A DNA stretch of 64,000 nucleotides from Amia ocellicauda. Its lineage: Eukaryota > Chordata > Actinopteri > Amiiformes > Amiidae. Below the pieces are notes generated by a model, which saw only the letters and a program-made list of their open reading frames with translations, searched no databases and was not told the DNA's origin. Of this stretch, positions 33,645-45,557 are shown piece after piece (position 1 is the stretch's first letter; the number at the start of each line of letters is the position of its first letter). The stretch spans positions 619,501 to 683,500 of the forward strand of contig NC_089856.1 of the NCBI RefSeq assembly GCF_036373705.1, given 5' to 3'. The translations under genes were made by a program, and so were the position numbers.

Positions 33645-36600
33645 ATGGTGAGTGCCCCCCACTCCTCACTCCTCACTCCTCACTCCTCACTCTGCCCATC
33701 TCTCGCTCCCTGTCACCCTATCTCTGCCCTCCTCGTCTCTCGCTGCTGTGTGGTTTTCCTGTGATCGATTTGTTGATTTTGATTTTCTTTCCTTCTTTCA
33801 GGGGGAACGTAAAGGAGTGAATAAGTACTACCCCCCCGACTTCGACCCGGCAAAGGTGAGTGAGGGATGGAGGCGAAGAGGAATAGATGGATGTGTGTTT
33901 GTCTGTCTGTGTATGTCTGATTGTCTTTTAGTCTGTCTATCTCTGTGTCCAAGTGTTTGACTGTCTTTGTCCACAGTCTGTCATTTTCTTGGAGTGAGTG
34001 TCAAAAATCAATACATTTTTATTTGTATAGCGCCCTTCGCAGGGTAGCCACAGAGCGCTTTACAGACTGGTAAACATACAACAAACGTACAGCAAAATAA
34101 AATGTATAAATACAATAAAATAAAATATAGACCTATAAACATTTTACATGATCTAGAATAAAGTGAGTGAACATTTAAGTAAATAAACCATTTAGGCACG
34201 GAGGAGAGAAACTAAAAAACTCCTATGGATGGCATGTAGGAGAAAATGAATCTCTGGGGGTCCACGGCTTAGGGCTCAGGCCTAATGGTTGTCTCTTAGT
34301 GTCTGTCTGTCTCTCTTTGTGTCTCTCTTAGTGTCTTTCTGTCTCACTCTCTTTATGAGTATCTGTGTGTCTGTCTGTCTCTCTGGCTGTCTCTCTCTCT
34401 CTCTGAGTGTCTGTGTGTCTGTCCTGCAGCATGGCTCCCTCAATGGCTACCGGAACAGCCACCCTCTGCGGGAGAGAGCGCGCAAGCTGTCCCAGGGCAT
34501 CCTCATCATCCGGTGAGTCTCCGCACTGCCCCCTGCACATGGCACCTTTTCACACTGCAGCATTCAACAATAACTGCTGCTGGACACTGACTGCTTTAGC
34601 ACAGTGCTGTCCACTCTGTAACACTGTGCTTGTCCGTCCGCAGGTTTGAGATGCCCTACAACATCTGGTGCGATGGCTGCAAGAACCATATTGGAATGGG
34701 TACGAGCCTGTCAGCCTCCCTCTCGTGTGAGTGTGAGTGTGAGTGTGGGTGTGTTATTAATCCTCTCTGTTCCACAGGGGTGCGATACAATGCAGAGAAG
34801 AAGAAGGTGGGAAACTATTACACCACACCAATATACAGGTGAGAGACTGACCACTAACCCCTGACCCCTGGCCCCTTACGAGCTGGTGTGACCCTGTCCT
34901 CCCTCTGTCCCTCAGGTTCCGGATGAAGTGCCACCTGTGTGTGAACTACATCGAGATGCAGACGGACCCGGCGACCTGCGACTATGTCATCGTGAGTGGA
35001 GCGCAGCGCAAGGAGGAGCGCTGGGACCCCGAGGACAACGAGCAGATCCTCACCACGGGTACGCTGTCCCAGTGTCCATGTGTCTTCCTGTCTTTCTGTC
35101 TCCGATTCTGTCTCTTGTCTGTCTCCGATACTGTCCATCTGTCTTTCTGTCTCTGATACTCACCCCTGGTACTCTGTCCGTCTCCCTCCCCGCCCAGAGC
35201 GCAGCGAGAAGGAGAAGTTGGAGACGGACCCTATGTTCAAGCTGGACCATGGCGGGCGGGACCAGGAGAAGCACCGTGCTGCCCTGCCTTCCCTCTCGCA
35301 GCTGCAGGAGCATCAGGAGGCCTGGAGGGACGACTTCCGGGTCAACAGCGCCCTCCGCAGGAAGTTCCGGGTCAGTGGGCAGGCTGAGTGTCTGTGTTTG
35401 TGTCTGTATTACTGTACCGAAAGACAAAGCCTCCCTCTCTCTCTTTTTTTCCTCCCTCTCCCTCTCTCTCAGGATGAGAAGAAGGCGCAGGCGGAGGAGG
35501 AGGCGAGGGACGATGCCGTTCGCAGGAGAGCTGGTCTGTCCATCCCTCTGGTCCCCGAGTCTGTGGACGACAAAAAGCTGGCCTCCCTGCTGACACTGAC
35601 CAGCCCGGACTGTGAGTGTGGACGACTGAAGACCTCCTCCCCCTCCCCCCCTCTCTTTACATTATTACTGACCAAAAAGGACAAATGTTTTTACAATTTA
35701 GTCCCACAGGCCGGTGTCTCACTCTGTGCAGGGGACACACACTGGGCTGCTGTGATGGCTGTCGCTGCTCCTCTCCCAGCAGGACGGGGAGTGTGCAGCT
35801 CTCGGGAGCACACTGAGCTCAGGGGGTTTGCATTGTGAAGTGTATAAAGCAGGTCTCTGTTCTGTGCGTGCTGAAGTCAGGACAGCAGGACGTGCGCTCT
35901 GTGTTCAGCTCCCCCATCACACTGGCTGCACAGCCGCCCTGCTCTGGACACCCAGGGGTTTCTGTAGCGGCCCTTTCGATAGCGAGGCTGTGGTCGCAGA
36001 GCCTGTAGTTAGTCAGATTTTGTCTCTCTTTTATACTTTAGATTTTTAAGTATTCAGCCAATTTAATGTTTCTATTCAGGGCCGGGAGCATTCCAGTTTG
36101 TTTTGTAACTGTAATTCGTGTCTCCACTGTTTTGTGTATTTATTTTTTTCATGCATGTCGATTTTCCCAATTGTCGTTTTGTGTCCTGGGGCTCTGTGTG
36201 CCTCAGAGCCAGCAGGCCCAGGGGGTCCGTTTCTGGGGAGAGCTGGGTGCTCAGTGGAGCCTCGTTCTGGCAGGACTGGGACTCGGCTGTGTTTAGGTGC
36301 AGCCAGAGCTCGGCTGCTCTTGTTTGTGCGGCTGTGTGCCGAGGGAAGAGCCCCAGTGCCGCTCTGCAGGTGGTGTGGGGGTGTTTCAGTGCACCTGTCA
36401 CATGTGTTTAATACATTCTAGGTGGAATATTTCTGTGGGGCTTTTGTCCCGATTTTTATTATTGAAGTTCAAGACGGGACCCCGCACTTCGCCCCCATAT
36501 AGCAGGTTTGGTTGGGTGGTGGAGTTGAAATAGTTATTGGTATTGTTGTTTTCCCCAATCTTGTCTTTATGTCTTTTATTGTGTTCATAGCCAGGCTGAA

Positions 36601-37557
36601 GCTCCCTGACGCACCGATGCTCAGGCCCAGGTAGTTGTATCTGCTGCAGTGCTCTAATACAGTGCTGCCCAGACTGAAGCGGTCCCTGTGTCCCTGAGAT
36701 CTATCTGTTCTCTGGAAAACCATGACCCTGGTCTTGTCCAGATTGACTGCCAGCGCCCAGGACTGCCAGTGCTGCTCTAGCAGGGCCGGCTCTGCTGCAG
36801 CCCCTGTTCAGTTGGCAACAGCAGCACCAGGTTCTCTGTAGAGCAGGAACGTGATCTCTGTCTCGAGAGCAAGGCTGGGGCGTCAGACCCTCGACACTGG
36901 CAGCTCACTGCTGTAGATGTTGAGCAGTGTTGGGCTCAGACTGCAGCCCTGCCTCACTGCCCGCCCTGACTGAAGAACTCTGACCTTGAGTTGCCAATCT
37001 TCACTGTGCATTTGTTTTCAGAATACATAGCTTTGATGATGTCAAACTTTACCCCCAACACCACTCTGTAGAAGTTTATAAAATAATCCCTCACCCTCTC
37101 TCCCTCCCTCCCTCCAGCCTATGATCAGAGGCAGCACAGTAAGCGCCGTGAGATCGTGTCTCGCTCCTGGTTCCAGGCCAGCTCCATCCAATCGCCGGCC
37201 TCCACCACGCTGCGGCGCCTGGGCCTGAACCTGGGGGCCAAGGGTGGAGCGGGGCGCGCTCCGGGAGCCACCCTCGTATCCAGCAGCCCCCCCGCCCCCC
37301 TGATGCTCATCCGCAGGAAGTCGGAGCCCGGAGGGGGGGGCAGCCTGTGCGGGGACGTCCGGCGGAGGAGGAGGTCAGAGCCGGGGGCGGCCGAGGGCAG
37401 CGACACTGAAGGTGCACAGACTGAGACTGAGGCACAGTCAGCCGTAGACCAGAGAGCAGAGGACTGTGGGATAGCGGAGGACCAGCAGGACCGCTCCAGC
37501 ACTGTGACGTCTCTGGTGGCTGATTACAGTGACTCCAGCTCTGAGTCTGAGCACTGA
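33645..37557 (+). CDS. yju2b: YJU2 splicing factor homologue B (CCDC130)
   Basis: Member of the CWC16/YJU2 family of spliceosome-associated proteins. Exons 33645-33647, 33802-33855, 34430-34512, 34644-34699, 34778-34838, 34916-35058, 35198-35370, 35473-35611, 37118-37557 sum to 1,152 nt: 383 aa (human 396). The start codon is the last triplet of its exon, directly before GTGAGT; MGERKGVNKYYPPDFDPAKH then matches the human N-terminus. Two CxxC pairs (WCDGC and KCHLCVNY) form the family zinc site, and GVRYNAEKKKVGNYYTTPIY lies between them. A charged helical stretch follows (residues about 135-215). The C-terminal part is low-complexity and ends in SLVADYSDSSSESEH, like the human end. Intron 8 carries a 1.4-kb LINE fragment. 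Confidence 0.94.
34005..34275 (-). mobile_element. LINE/SINE 3'-end fragment in yju2b intron 2
   Basis: Starts AATACATTTTTATTTGTATA then GCGCCCTTCGCAGGGTAGCC and AGAGCGCTTTACAG. The reverse strand ends in the AAAGCGCTCTGTG...GCGCTATACAAATAAA style typical of several fish LINE and SINE 3' ends. I could not assign a clade. It is antisense to yju2b. Confidence 0.55.
35655..37085 (-). mobile_element. LINE fragment in yju2b intron 8
   Basis: On the minus strand, non-LTR reverse-transcriptase residues are readable near 36,470-36,720 (VNLDKTRVMVFQRTD, then YNYLGLSIGASGSFSLAMN). Traces continue to about 37,075 with several stop codons. The left end (TTACATTATTACTGAC) aligns with the family 3' end (TTTATTGGCATGAC) in diverged form. 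It is flanked by pyrimidine tracts: CCCCTCCCCCCCTCTC at the left, and at the right the CT-rich acceptor tract of yju2b exon 9. The copy is an inactive 5'-truncated relic, older than the L2 copy judging by its divergence. Confidence 0.7.

Positions 37558-37566
<9 letters not shown>

Positions 37567-37595
<29 letters not shown>
37567..37595. repeat. (GA)n in yju2b 3' UTR
   Basis: About 29 bp of GA dinucleotides shortly after the yju2b stop codon. Confidence 0.85.
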
Positions 37596-37598
<3 letters not shown>

Positions 37599-37708
37599 AT
37601 GTGTGCTAGACAGAGAAAGTGTGTTTGTGTGGGGCTTGGGGTGTGTGTGGCTGTGTGCGTCTCTCTACATATTCATGTATAGTTCTTGTAAATATGTTCT
37701 CATTAACA

Positions 37709-37714
37709 AATAAA
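37709..37714 (+). terminator. yju2b poly(A) signal
   Basis: AATAAA 150 bp after the yju2b stop codon. Confidence 0.7.
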
Positions 37715-37729
37715 ATGCAGCTGATCGGG

Positions 37730-38425
37730 CAGTCGGTGTGGGGTCAGTTCTGTGTGTCTGCATCTCTTACACAGATGTACACATTGTTTTGAGCAGCGAG
37801 TCGATTTATGCGCCAGAAACCCGCCATCGATGTGCGGCTGCGCAGATGTGTGTGTGGACCGTTTGGGTGCCAGAAAAGAAGAACAAAATATCTTTAAGGA
37901 TTGAGATGCAACCAAGTTATACTGTCGTAAAAAAAGACCAAGAATGTGTCTAACCTGGCGCAAAAAAAAAAAAAAGATGAAAAGCAAGCACAAGAGAGGT
38001 GTTGTGATATGATTTGGTTTGCTTCGTTCATATTGCTGTGCAGTAATTTGCCTGCATTCTGGCTAAAGTAACCGTTTTAATGACGATGACAGTAAATGTG
38101 CAGATTAAGCAGCTGGCTCTCTGGCTGTGTGGGGTTTATTCTCATTATTTTAACTGGACAGTCCCAGTTCACCTGGCCTACCTCCACACACTGTTTTATT
38201 ATAACAGCGGCTGTATTTGCATCCAGAGCGAGTTTGACCTTGAACAGGGTCTGCAAGTGGTTTGTTCAACCCTTTTCTTTATTTGTTTGCTTCAGTATAA
38301 CTCTATGCTATAACAAGGCTACCTAGTTCTGCAGCATCAAGTTACCTAATTAGCTAGTAGGTAAAAATCAGCAACTGGATTTGGCAATTGTAGCTTGGTG
38401 TAGATAAACGTATTTAAACCTGCAA
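37730..38425. other. intergenic, no gene recognised
   Basis: AT-richer unique sequence with a poly(A) run at about 37,963-37,975. An open frame at 38,080-38,313 has no recognisable domain and no sign of splicing. Confidence 0.4.
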
Positions 38426-38429
38426 AGGG

Positions 38430-38975
38430 TGTAATGCATAAGAACATAAGACAGTGTCCAGTCGAGAGGAGGCCATTCGCCCCATCGTGCTCGTTTGGTG
38501 TCCATTAATAACTAAGTGATCAAGGATCATATCCAGTCTGTTTTTGAATGTTCCCAAATTGTCTCTTCAGCCACATCGCTGGGGAGTTTGTTCAGATTGT
38601 GACGCCTCTCTGTGTGAAGAAGTGTCTCCTGTTTTCTGTCTCGAATGCCTTGAAGCCCAATTTCCATTTGTGTCCCGGGTGCGTGTGTCCCTGCTGATCT
38701 GGAAAAGCTCCTCTGGTTTGATGTGGTCGATGCCTTTCATGATTTTGAAGACTTGGATCAAGTCCCCACGTAGTCTCCTCTGTTCCAGGGTGAAAAGGTT
38801 CAGGTCCTCAGTCTCTCAGTAGGACTTTCCCTTCAGACCTGGAATAAGTCTGGTTGCTCTCCTCTGAACTGCCTCTAGAGCAGCGATATCTTTCTTGAAG
38901 TGTGGAGCCCAGAACTGTCCACAGTATCCAGATGAGCTCTAACTAATACATTGTACAGTCTGAACAGTCTAGGGT
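38430..38975 (-). mobile_element. LINE-RT-derived dispersed repeat, copy 2
   Basis: The longest of three copies. It starts near TGCATAAGAACATAAGACAG and GAGGAGGCCATTCGCCCCAT, a phrase I know as very abundant in early ray-finned fish. It then runs through TGTCCCTGCTGATCTGGAAA to the end near GTACAGTCTGAACAG. The reverse strand resembles a LINE reverse-transcriptase C-terminus ([31 protein letters not shown]) with stops. Intergenic between yju2b and the RNF220-like gene. Confidence 0.72.
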
Positions 38976-39599
38976 TGAGCCAGGGAAAAAAATTGTAAAA
39001 CACTAAACGTGTGTCATGGTAAAAATGGGATCAGGAAATGCATGTCTGATTTATTATTTCACAAAATAATTAATTTATGCTAATGAACAGGTAGATAATT
39101 ACTGTGATGTGAGAACTAGTACAGATAGACCTAGTAATAAAATATGCTGTTGCTGCTGACAGGTCCCTCTTTAGTCTTTACATTGTATGTTTGTTCGTAC
39201 ATATGTGTGCTTACACGATGGGCTTAAGCCTGTGTTAGTTTGATGTTGTGCCAAGTGGGCTACAGTGAGGGGGGCCCAAATCAAATCCTGCTTAGGGCCC
39301 AAAAGGCTAGAAACGGCCCTGGCTGTGAGTCAGGGACAGCGTGTGGCCTAGTGGCTCCGCTGCCAGAGTGAACTGTTCTGTGGGGCCCTGTGACTTTGTG
39401 ACAGACAGCAGCACCCTGGGGAACACAACGCAATGCACAACAGCCCACAACACGACACACAGCATACAGCACACAACACGGCAGCACAGCGCGCATCACA
39501 CAACACACAGTGCAGCACAGCACGCAACATGACACACAGTGCAACACAGCGCACAACACAGCACACAACACACAGCAAACTACAAACTGCACATTTGTA
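38976..39599. other. intergenic with short repeats
   Basis: AT-rich unique sequence to about 39,250. A 60-bp phrase follows (GGGGGGCCCAAATCAAATCC, then TGCTTAGGGCCC, AAAAGGCTAGAAACGGCCCT) that looks like the end of a dispersed element I cannot name. A degenerate ACAACACAGCACACAACAC array at about 39,424-39,585 closes the interval. Confidence 0.5.
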
Positions 39600-39605
39600 T
39601 TTATT
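39600..39605 (-). terminator. RNF220-like gene poly(A) signal
   Basis: TTTATT on the plus strand, AATAAA on the minus, about 400 bp past the stop codon of the RNF220-like gene. Confidence 0.5.
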
Positions 39606-40002
39606 ACCATTTTAAAGAGGTTGCATTACAGATTAATTCTGAAAAGCCAGTGAGCCAGAACAGATGTCTGTGTGTCTGTCTGGGTCAGTCTTCCTGTCCA
39701 TCTGTGTGTTTCACTCGTTCTTGTCTCTCTCATTCTTTCTTTGTCTGCCTGTCCGAGTCCCTGTCTATGTCCCCATGTGTCTTCCTGTCTCTGTCTGTCT
39801 GTCCGTCCCTGAGATGCAGCTCTGCAGTGACACAGTTCCAGCACCAGAGGGCGCAGCTGAGCCGAGGTGAACTGCACTGTGTGTGAGAGAGAGAGGGTCT
39901 GGTGTGATCAGTCAGGCAGGGGTGTGTGGTTTCAGTCAGCTGCATGTCTAGAGGACAGGGGTGAGTGGTCACAGGGCACAGGAAGTCTGTACAGGTGAGC
40001 GG

Positions 40003-43000
40003 TCATAGGAAGACGCGGCGCAGGTCTCCAGGGGAGGTGATAGTGCTGCACTGAGGACACAGCTTCTTTGAACCCTGAGCCAGAGAGAGACAAGCTGTCA
40101 GCATAGAGACAGTAACGGTACAGTAGGTGCTGCAGGAACGGTTCAGTACTTAGTCTCACCAGAGAGCGCAGCCAGCAGTCCTCACAGTGGATGTGCCAGC
40201 ACTGGATAGAGGCCACGGGCACAGAGTACATGTCCTGAGAGAGAGAGAGAGACAGTCACATACTGACACACAGCAATACAGCCTCACACTGACACACACC
40301 ACTACAGTCACACACACACTGACACACAACACTACAGCCTCACACTGACACACAACACCAAGTGATCTGCACACAAACACTAATCACACTAAGACCCTGC
40401 TGTCCCCCCCCCCCTCACCAGGCACACGTGGCAGCGCTGTGTCTGTCTCTGCTGCAGTCTGACCGTCAGCTGGGTGATCTGGGCCCTCAGCGCCTCGGCC
40501 GTCTCCCCCTCACTGTGCCTGAGAAAGACAACTACACACATTAACACACACACAGACTCAGAGAGAGAGATACAGACAGACACACAGTGAGAGAGAGAGA
40601 CAGACAGACTGTTAAAAACTCATGGACTGTAAGTAATGCCCACAGACGCACCCTGCTCTCCCATTGGCTGTGTCCGCCTTCCGTCGTTTACTGGGGTCTG
40701 CCTCCTGGCAGGGGTCCGCAGGGTACAGCGAGTCCTCCGGGTCGGAGTCCAGCCCGTCCAACTCACTGTCCAGAGTGTCCCCACGGAGAGGGGCGTCCAG
40801 GTGGCCTGAGGGAGGGGAGGCTTAATACACCGCACTGTTGTGTTGTGTTTGTGTACTGTGTCATGTACTTGTGTTGTGTGGTTTAGTGCTGTGTACGTGT
40901 GGTGTGTTGTTTACCTGTATTGTGTGTCAGGGGGGCGGGGCTGCGGTACCCCAGGTCCACACTGTCGTCCTCTGAATCCGTCTGTCTGAGCGCCTTCCCT
41001 GCGGACTCCTGTAACACAGGCCAGCGCTGGTCAGTCAGTGCCAATCCGCCACCGATGACCAATCACCCTCCCCGGACATTGCACTCCAGAGCCCAACCAA
41101 AACCCAACCCTACTGTCAGCCTTCAAGAACTCACGGTCTGGGGAGGGGTGTGTTGGTGTGTGGTGTGTGTTGTTGTGTGCTGCGGTGTGTGCTGATGTGA
41201 TTGCTGTGTGTTTTTGTCTTTTCTTTTTGTTTGTTTATTTCAAATGAAGTGGGTTGTGGGTTCAGTCCCAGGGGTCTCTGCTGCTGTACCCCTGAGTGAG
41301 GCACTGTACCCAGAATGCACCAGTACAAACCCAGCTGTATAGATGGGCCATTGGGTGGAAAAATAATGTGATATAGTGCCCTGGATAAGAGCTCTGCTAA
41401 TGAATATAATAATCATAAGAGAAGAATGACGCATCGACATGCACCAGTCACCACTGTGGGGATCAATAGCCCAGCGATCAGTTATTGATCAGTGTGTACC
41501 TGCTCGTCGTCCGAGATCTTCAGCCTCTTAAACCTCCCGGCGCGCACTGCAACACAACCACAACGGCCACAATCAATAACCAATAATTATCACCCTTCAC
41601 ACTGATCCATGATCAATAATCAATAATAACAGCGATGCTGCTGCTGTCTCTCACCACCCAGCCGCCCTTCTCGGTTTGTCTTCACTTGGAGGAATATCTG
41701 GGAGAGAGAGAGAGAGAGTTAATACAGACACTGACTACGAGACTAACTGACTTTATACTACAGTTAATTAACACTGACTGACTGGACACTACAGTACATT
41801 AACACTGACTGACTGACTGGACACTACAGCACATTAACACTGACTGACTGGACACTACAGCACATTAACACTGACTGACTGGACACTACAGCACATTAAC
41901 ACTGACTGACTGACTGGACACTACAGCACATTAACACTGACTGACTGACTGGACACTACAGTACATTAACACTGACTGACTGACTGGACACTACAGTACA
42001 TTAACACTGACTGACTGGACACTACAGCACATTAACACTGACTGACTGACTGGACACTACAGCACATTAACACTGACTGACTGGACACTACAGCACATTA
42101 ACACTGACTGACTGGACACTACAGCACATTAACACTGACTGACTGACTGGACACTACAGCACATTAACACTGACTGACTGACTGGACACTACAGTACATT
42201 AACACTGACTGACTGACTGGACACTACAGTACATTAACACTGACTGACTGACTGGACACTACAGTACATTAACACTGACTGACTGGACACTACAGTACAT
42301 TAACACTGACTGACTGGACACTACAGCACATTAACACTGACTAACTGGACACTACAGCACATTAACACTGACTGACTGACTGGACACTACAGCACATTAA
42401 CACTGACTGGACACTACAGCACATTAACACTGACTGACTGGACACTACAGCACATTAACACTGACTGGACACTACAGCACATTAACACTGACTGACTGAC
42501 TGGACACTACAGCACATTAACACTGACTGGACACTACAGCACATTAACACTGACTGACTGGACACTACAGCACATTAACACTGACTGACTGGACACTACA
42601 GCACATTAACACTGACTGATTTGAGAACAGGACCGTGGGGGGACGGTGTGGACCCACCTGCTGTCTGTCCATTTTCTGCTCCTCGTCTCCAGAGTGGGGT
42701 GACCCCAGGGGCACCTCACTGCCCCCGCACTGGGACAGGGAAGGATCACAATACTGGGGTTCTGGGATGGGCTCCAACTGACAGCCGCTGGAGAGATGGA
42801 CACACAGACACGGTTTAGCCATCAATAAGTGAAGTGATTAACACCCCTTTGTCCACAAAGTCAATCAGTAATATCTCTGTATTGGTCGTGTTGAGAGTCT
42901 GAGACCCCCCCGGTACCTGTCGTTGAGTGTGCTCAGTCGCTGGATCTCGCAGTGCAGGTGGTCCCGCAGCTCGGCTCGGGCGAGGGCGGCCTGGCACAGC

Positions 43001-45557
43001 GGGCAGCGCAGGGAGAGCGGGTCACCACACCTGTCTGACACACGCACACGCACACAGACACACCAAATAATTAGTCACAGTGTATCTGTATGAATGAAAC
43101 ACAAACACAGACAGACTCACACTCACTTAATAACACACACACACACACACACACACAGCTGCCCCCCAGCCTCCCCTCGCAGGGTCGTATGAGGTCAAAG
43201 TACTGATACTGCATCAGATTAGACACACTGACTCCCTCCCTCCCTCCCTCTCCCTGTCTGTGAAATTCTGAACCACATTAGAATTAGACACACTCAGTGC
43301 ACCCCTCTCTCTCTCACAGACTGACAGGGCTGCCGTGGTTATCAGGCACCACCAGGGGGCAGCAGTCAGACACGCCGGCTCTGATAGTCAATGAGAGCCT
43401 CACTTTGGAGTGTGTCTGTCCTGCCCGGCTCTAGCGCATGGACAAAGATCAAGACACTCACACGATTACAGCATGATTACACTGACACACATACACATCA
43501 ACACACTCACATCAACCCACACTCACACACTCACACTGTGGGGATTTACTTCCAATGATGTAGTGGACAGGGCAGCATGGGTAAGATAAATAAGCCACAC
43601 AAATACAGAATTACACACTCACACACACTCACACACACTCACACAGCCCACCCAGGCTGTGGATGTGTCTCAGTCGGTCACTCTGTTCTTGTCATGTTAA
43701 TGACACACAGACCCCCCGGAGACCCTATTCACTGGGGGCCGGCTATTGTCACACCACCTGCACCGGGGGGTAGAGAGGCATGTGAAAGCAAGGAAGGAAG
43801 ATAAGAGACAGAGAGGAATCACCCCTCTCTCACCCCCCCCTCTCCACTGTGTCCAGCTCTGCCAACTCTCTCCTTCTCTCTCCTTCTCCTTCTCTCTCTC
43901 TCTCTCTCTCTCTCCTCCCTATGACCCAGTCTGTCTCTTCGGAGCTTCAGAAGAAAAAATAAGATTCCCTCTTCCACTCCTTCACTCTCTCCATCCCTCC
44001 CCCCTCTTTCTTATCTCTCTTTCCCTCTCCTCTCCCTCTTTCCACTTTCTCCCTCTCTATCTCTCCCTCACCCCCTCTCCCTCTCTCTCTCCCTCCTGCT
44101 GTTCCTGACAAATTGAATAATTATGCAGAACAGATTGATGCTCCTTTTCAGCCTGACCTCCTCACCCCCCCACACAGACAAAGCCGCACACACTGACTCA
44201 CGCACTCACACTCTGCACCACAATAGGGGGCTTCCTGCACTGACCCCTCCATAGCTCCCATTAACACATCGACACCCCCACCCCCCAGGACACACACACT
44301 GCACAATACACACTGACTCTGACACAGTGCTGCACACAGAGACGGAGCACTGTGGCTGGACTGGACTGTGCTGGCCAGGAATATGCAATGTAAAATACTC
44401 AACCCAATAAACAGGAATATGCTATAATATGTCACATTGACCGTTTTGGATTTAATTTTAAATGCATTGGACCTTTTTTGTTTGTTTTTTATTTTTACTT
44501 TTTTAATTGTTTCTTTACTTTGTCCAATGCATTTTCAGTTATTTTCAATGTATTTGACTTTTATGTTGGTGAGCAGTTTTTGCTTTTATCACATTTGTTT
44601 TGTTGTTTTGGGCACGTTTATTTTGAAGTTAATTGTTTTGTTCTTTGTTAAAATCACAGATTTTAATTTTTTTTAAGTGATTTTAAGGATTGATTTTTAA
44701 AGATTTTAATCATAAGTATTAAAAAATTGAATTGTTTTTATTTAATGTAAATGTAAAATACTATACCAAATAAACAGTATAATATGTCACAGTGCGCAGC
44801 TGTGTATTACCGTGTGTCGCAGTGTGCATTACAGTGTGTCGCAGTGTGCAGCTGTGTGTTGCAATGTGTCGCAGTGCATAGCTGTGTGTCGCAGTGTGCA
44901 GCTGTGTGTTTCAGTGTGTGGCTGTGTGTGGCAATGTGCAGTGTTTACATGTGTGCATTGCTCACCTCTCCGGCCCCCCACAGGCTCTGTGCAGTGGGGG
45001 CTGGGCGTCCGCTGCCCCCTCGTCATCCCCGCCAGCAGCCCCTCCATCCCTCTCTCATCCCTCTGCCTCCTCCCCTGCTCCCTCCCCATCTCACTCACCA
45101 CCGCAGCCCTGTGGATGGGGGGCGGCTCGGCGGGGAGGGGCAGGGGAGACGGCGGGGAGGAGTGCGCTGGCGGCGGTGGGGGGGCGTGTCTCTTGTTGCT
45201 CACAGCTGCAGCCAGGGCGGCGACATACGCACTGGAGAATCTCTCCATCTCCTGCGAGAACGAGAGAGAGGGGTGCGGGTGGGGGAAGGGCGGCAGGCCA
45301 GGGTACCCCCCCAGAGCAGGGTGCCGGTATCCCGGGGGGCCTGAGGGGAACGGCAGGAAGTCTCGGGGTCCCGGGTGGGAGTGGGGGTACAACGGGGGCC
45401 CCAGTGTGTACGATGCCCCGCCCCCCCCTCTGAGGAAGGCAAGGGGGCTCTCTGCTGGGAACGGGGGGCGGGGGGGCGGCGGCTGCCTGGGGGGGGGCGG
45501 AGGCTGTTTGGGGGAAGGACTGCGGGATGGGCAGGACAGAGAGGCCAGCTTCTCCAT
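40003..45557 (-). CDS. rnf220-like: RNF220-type RING E3 ubiquitin ligase
   Basis: Predicted E3 ligase of the RNF220 family. Exons in transcript order: 44966-45557, 42917-43034, 42658-42787, 41655-41697, 41500-41546, 40915-41008, 40652-40805, 40419-40518, 40160-40234, 40003-40074; 1,425 nt, 474 aa. All phases agree. Residues 1-197 are proline-, glycine- and histidine-rich, with a GYP/FPHPHPS region. A C2-type finger (CPLCQAALARAELRDHLHCE, from residue 208) matches the RNF220 CPICQ finger. QQIFLQVKTNREGRLG follows. A short coiled coil (about 400-420) precedes a C3HC4 RING: C422, C425, C438, H440, C443, C446, C457, C460. The end (LCPQCSTITSPGDLRRVFL) is almost that of RNF220. It is shorter and more diverged than RNF220 itself (566 aa, human chromosome 1), so I take it as a paralogue. 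The start M is the second in-frame ATG of this exon and is provisional; a non-coding or extra upstream exon is possible. Confidence 0.85.
41247..41415 (+). mobile_element. tRNA-derived SINE, second copy
   Basis: Matches 3,930-4,094: GTTCAGTCCCAGGGGTCTCT, CTGCTGTACCCCTGAGTGAG, ACCCAGAATGCACCAGTACA, and the tail GTGCCCTGGATAAGAGCTCT then GCTAATGAATATAATAATCA. The tRNA-like head is truncated. It sits in an intron of the RNF220-like gene, antisense to it. Confidence 0.75.
41755..42620. repeat. 27/31/35-bp minisatellite, RNF220-like intron
   Basis: About 27 copies of ACATTAACACTGACTGACTG then GACACTACAGC. Unit length changes by 4 because the internal CTGA motif is present one to three times. Base differences are mostly confined to ACAGC versus ACAGT, so the array is young. 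It fills most of the intron between exons 42658-42787 and 41655-41697. Confidence 0.94.
43035..44965. other. RNF220-like intron 1, no exon seen
   Basis: Holds CA-rich simple repeats (43,100-43,160, 43,470-43,650), a CT-rich block at about 43,820-44,100, and an AT-rich 310-bp segment between two imperfect copies of a 45-50 bp sequence (44,388-44,439 and 44,751-44,794). A GTGTGTCGCAGTGTGCAGCT array runs up to the exon at 44,966. Confidence 0.55.
44388..44794. repeat. direct repeats around an AT-rich insert
   Basis: The left copy reads ATGTAAAATACTCAACCCAA then TAAACAG and TATAATATGTCACA; the right copy reads ATGTAAAATACTATACCAAA then TAAACAGTATAATATGTCAC. Between them lie about 310 bp of AT-rich sequence with many T runs. 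Tandem duplication, or an insert flanked by an unusually long duplication, would both give this picture. Confidence 0.6.
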
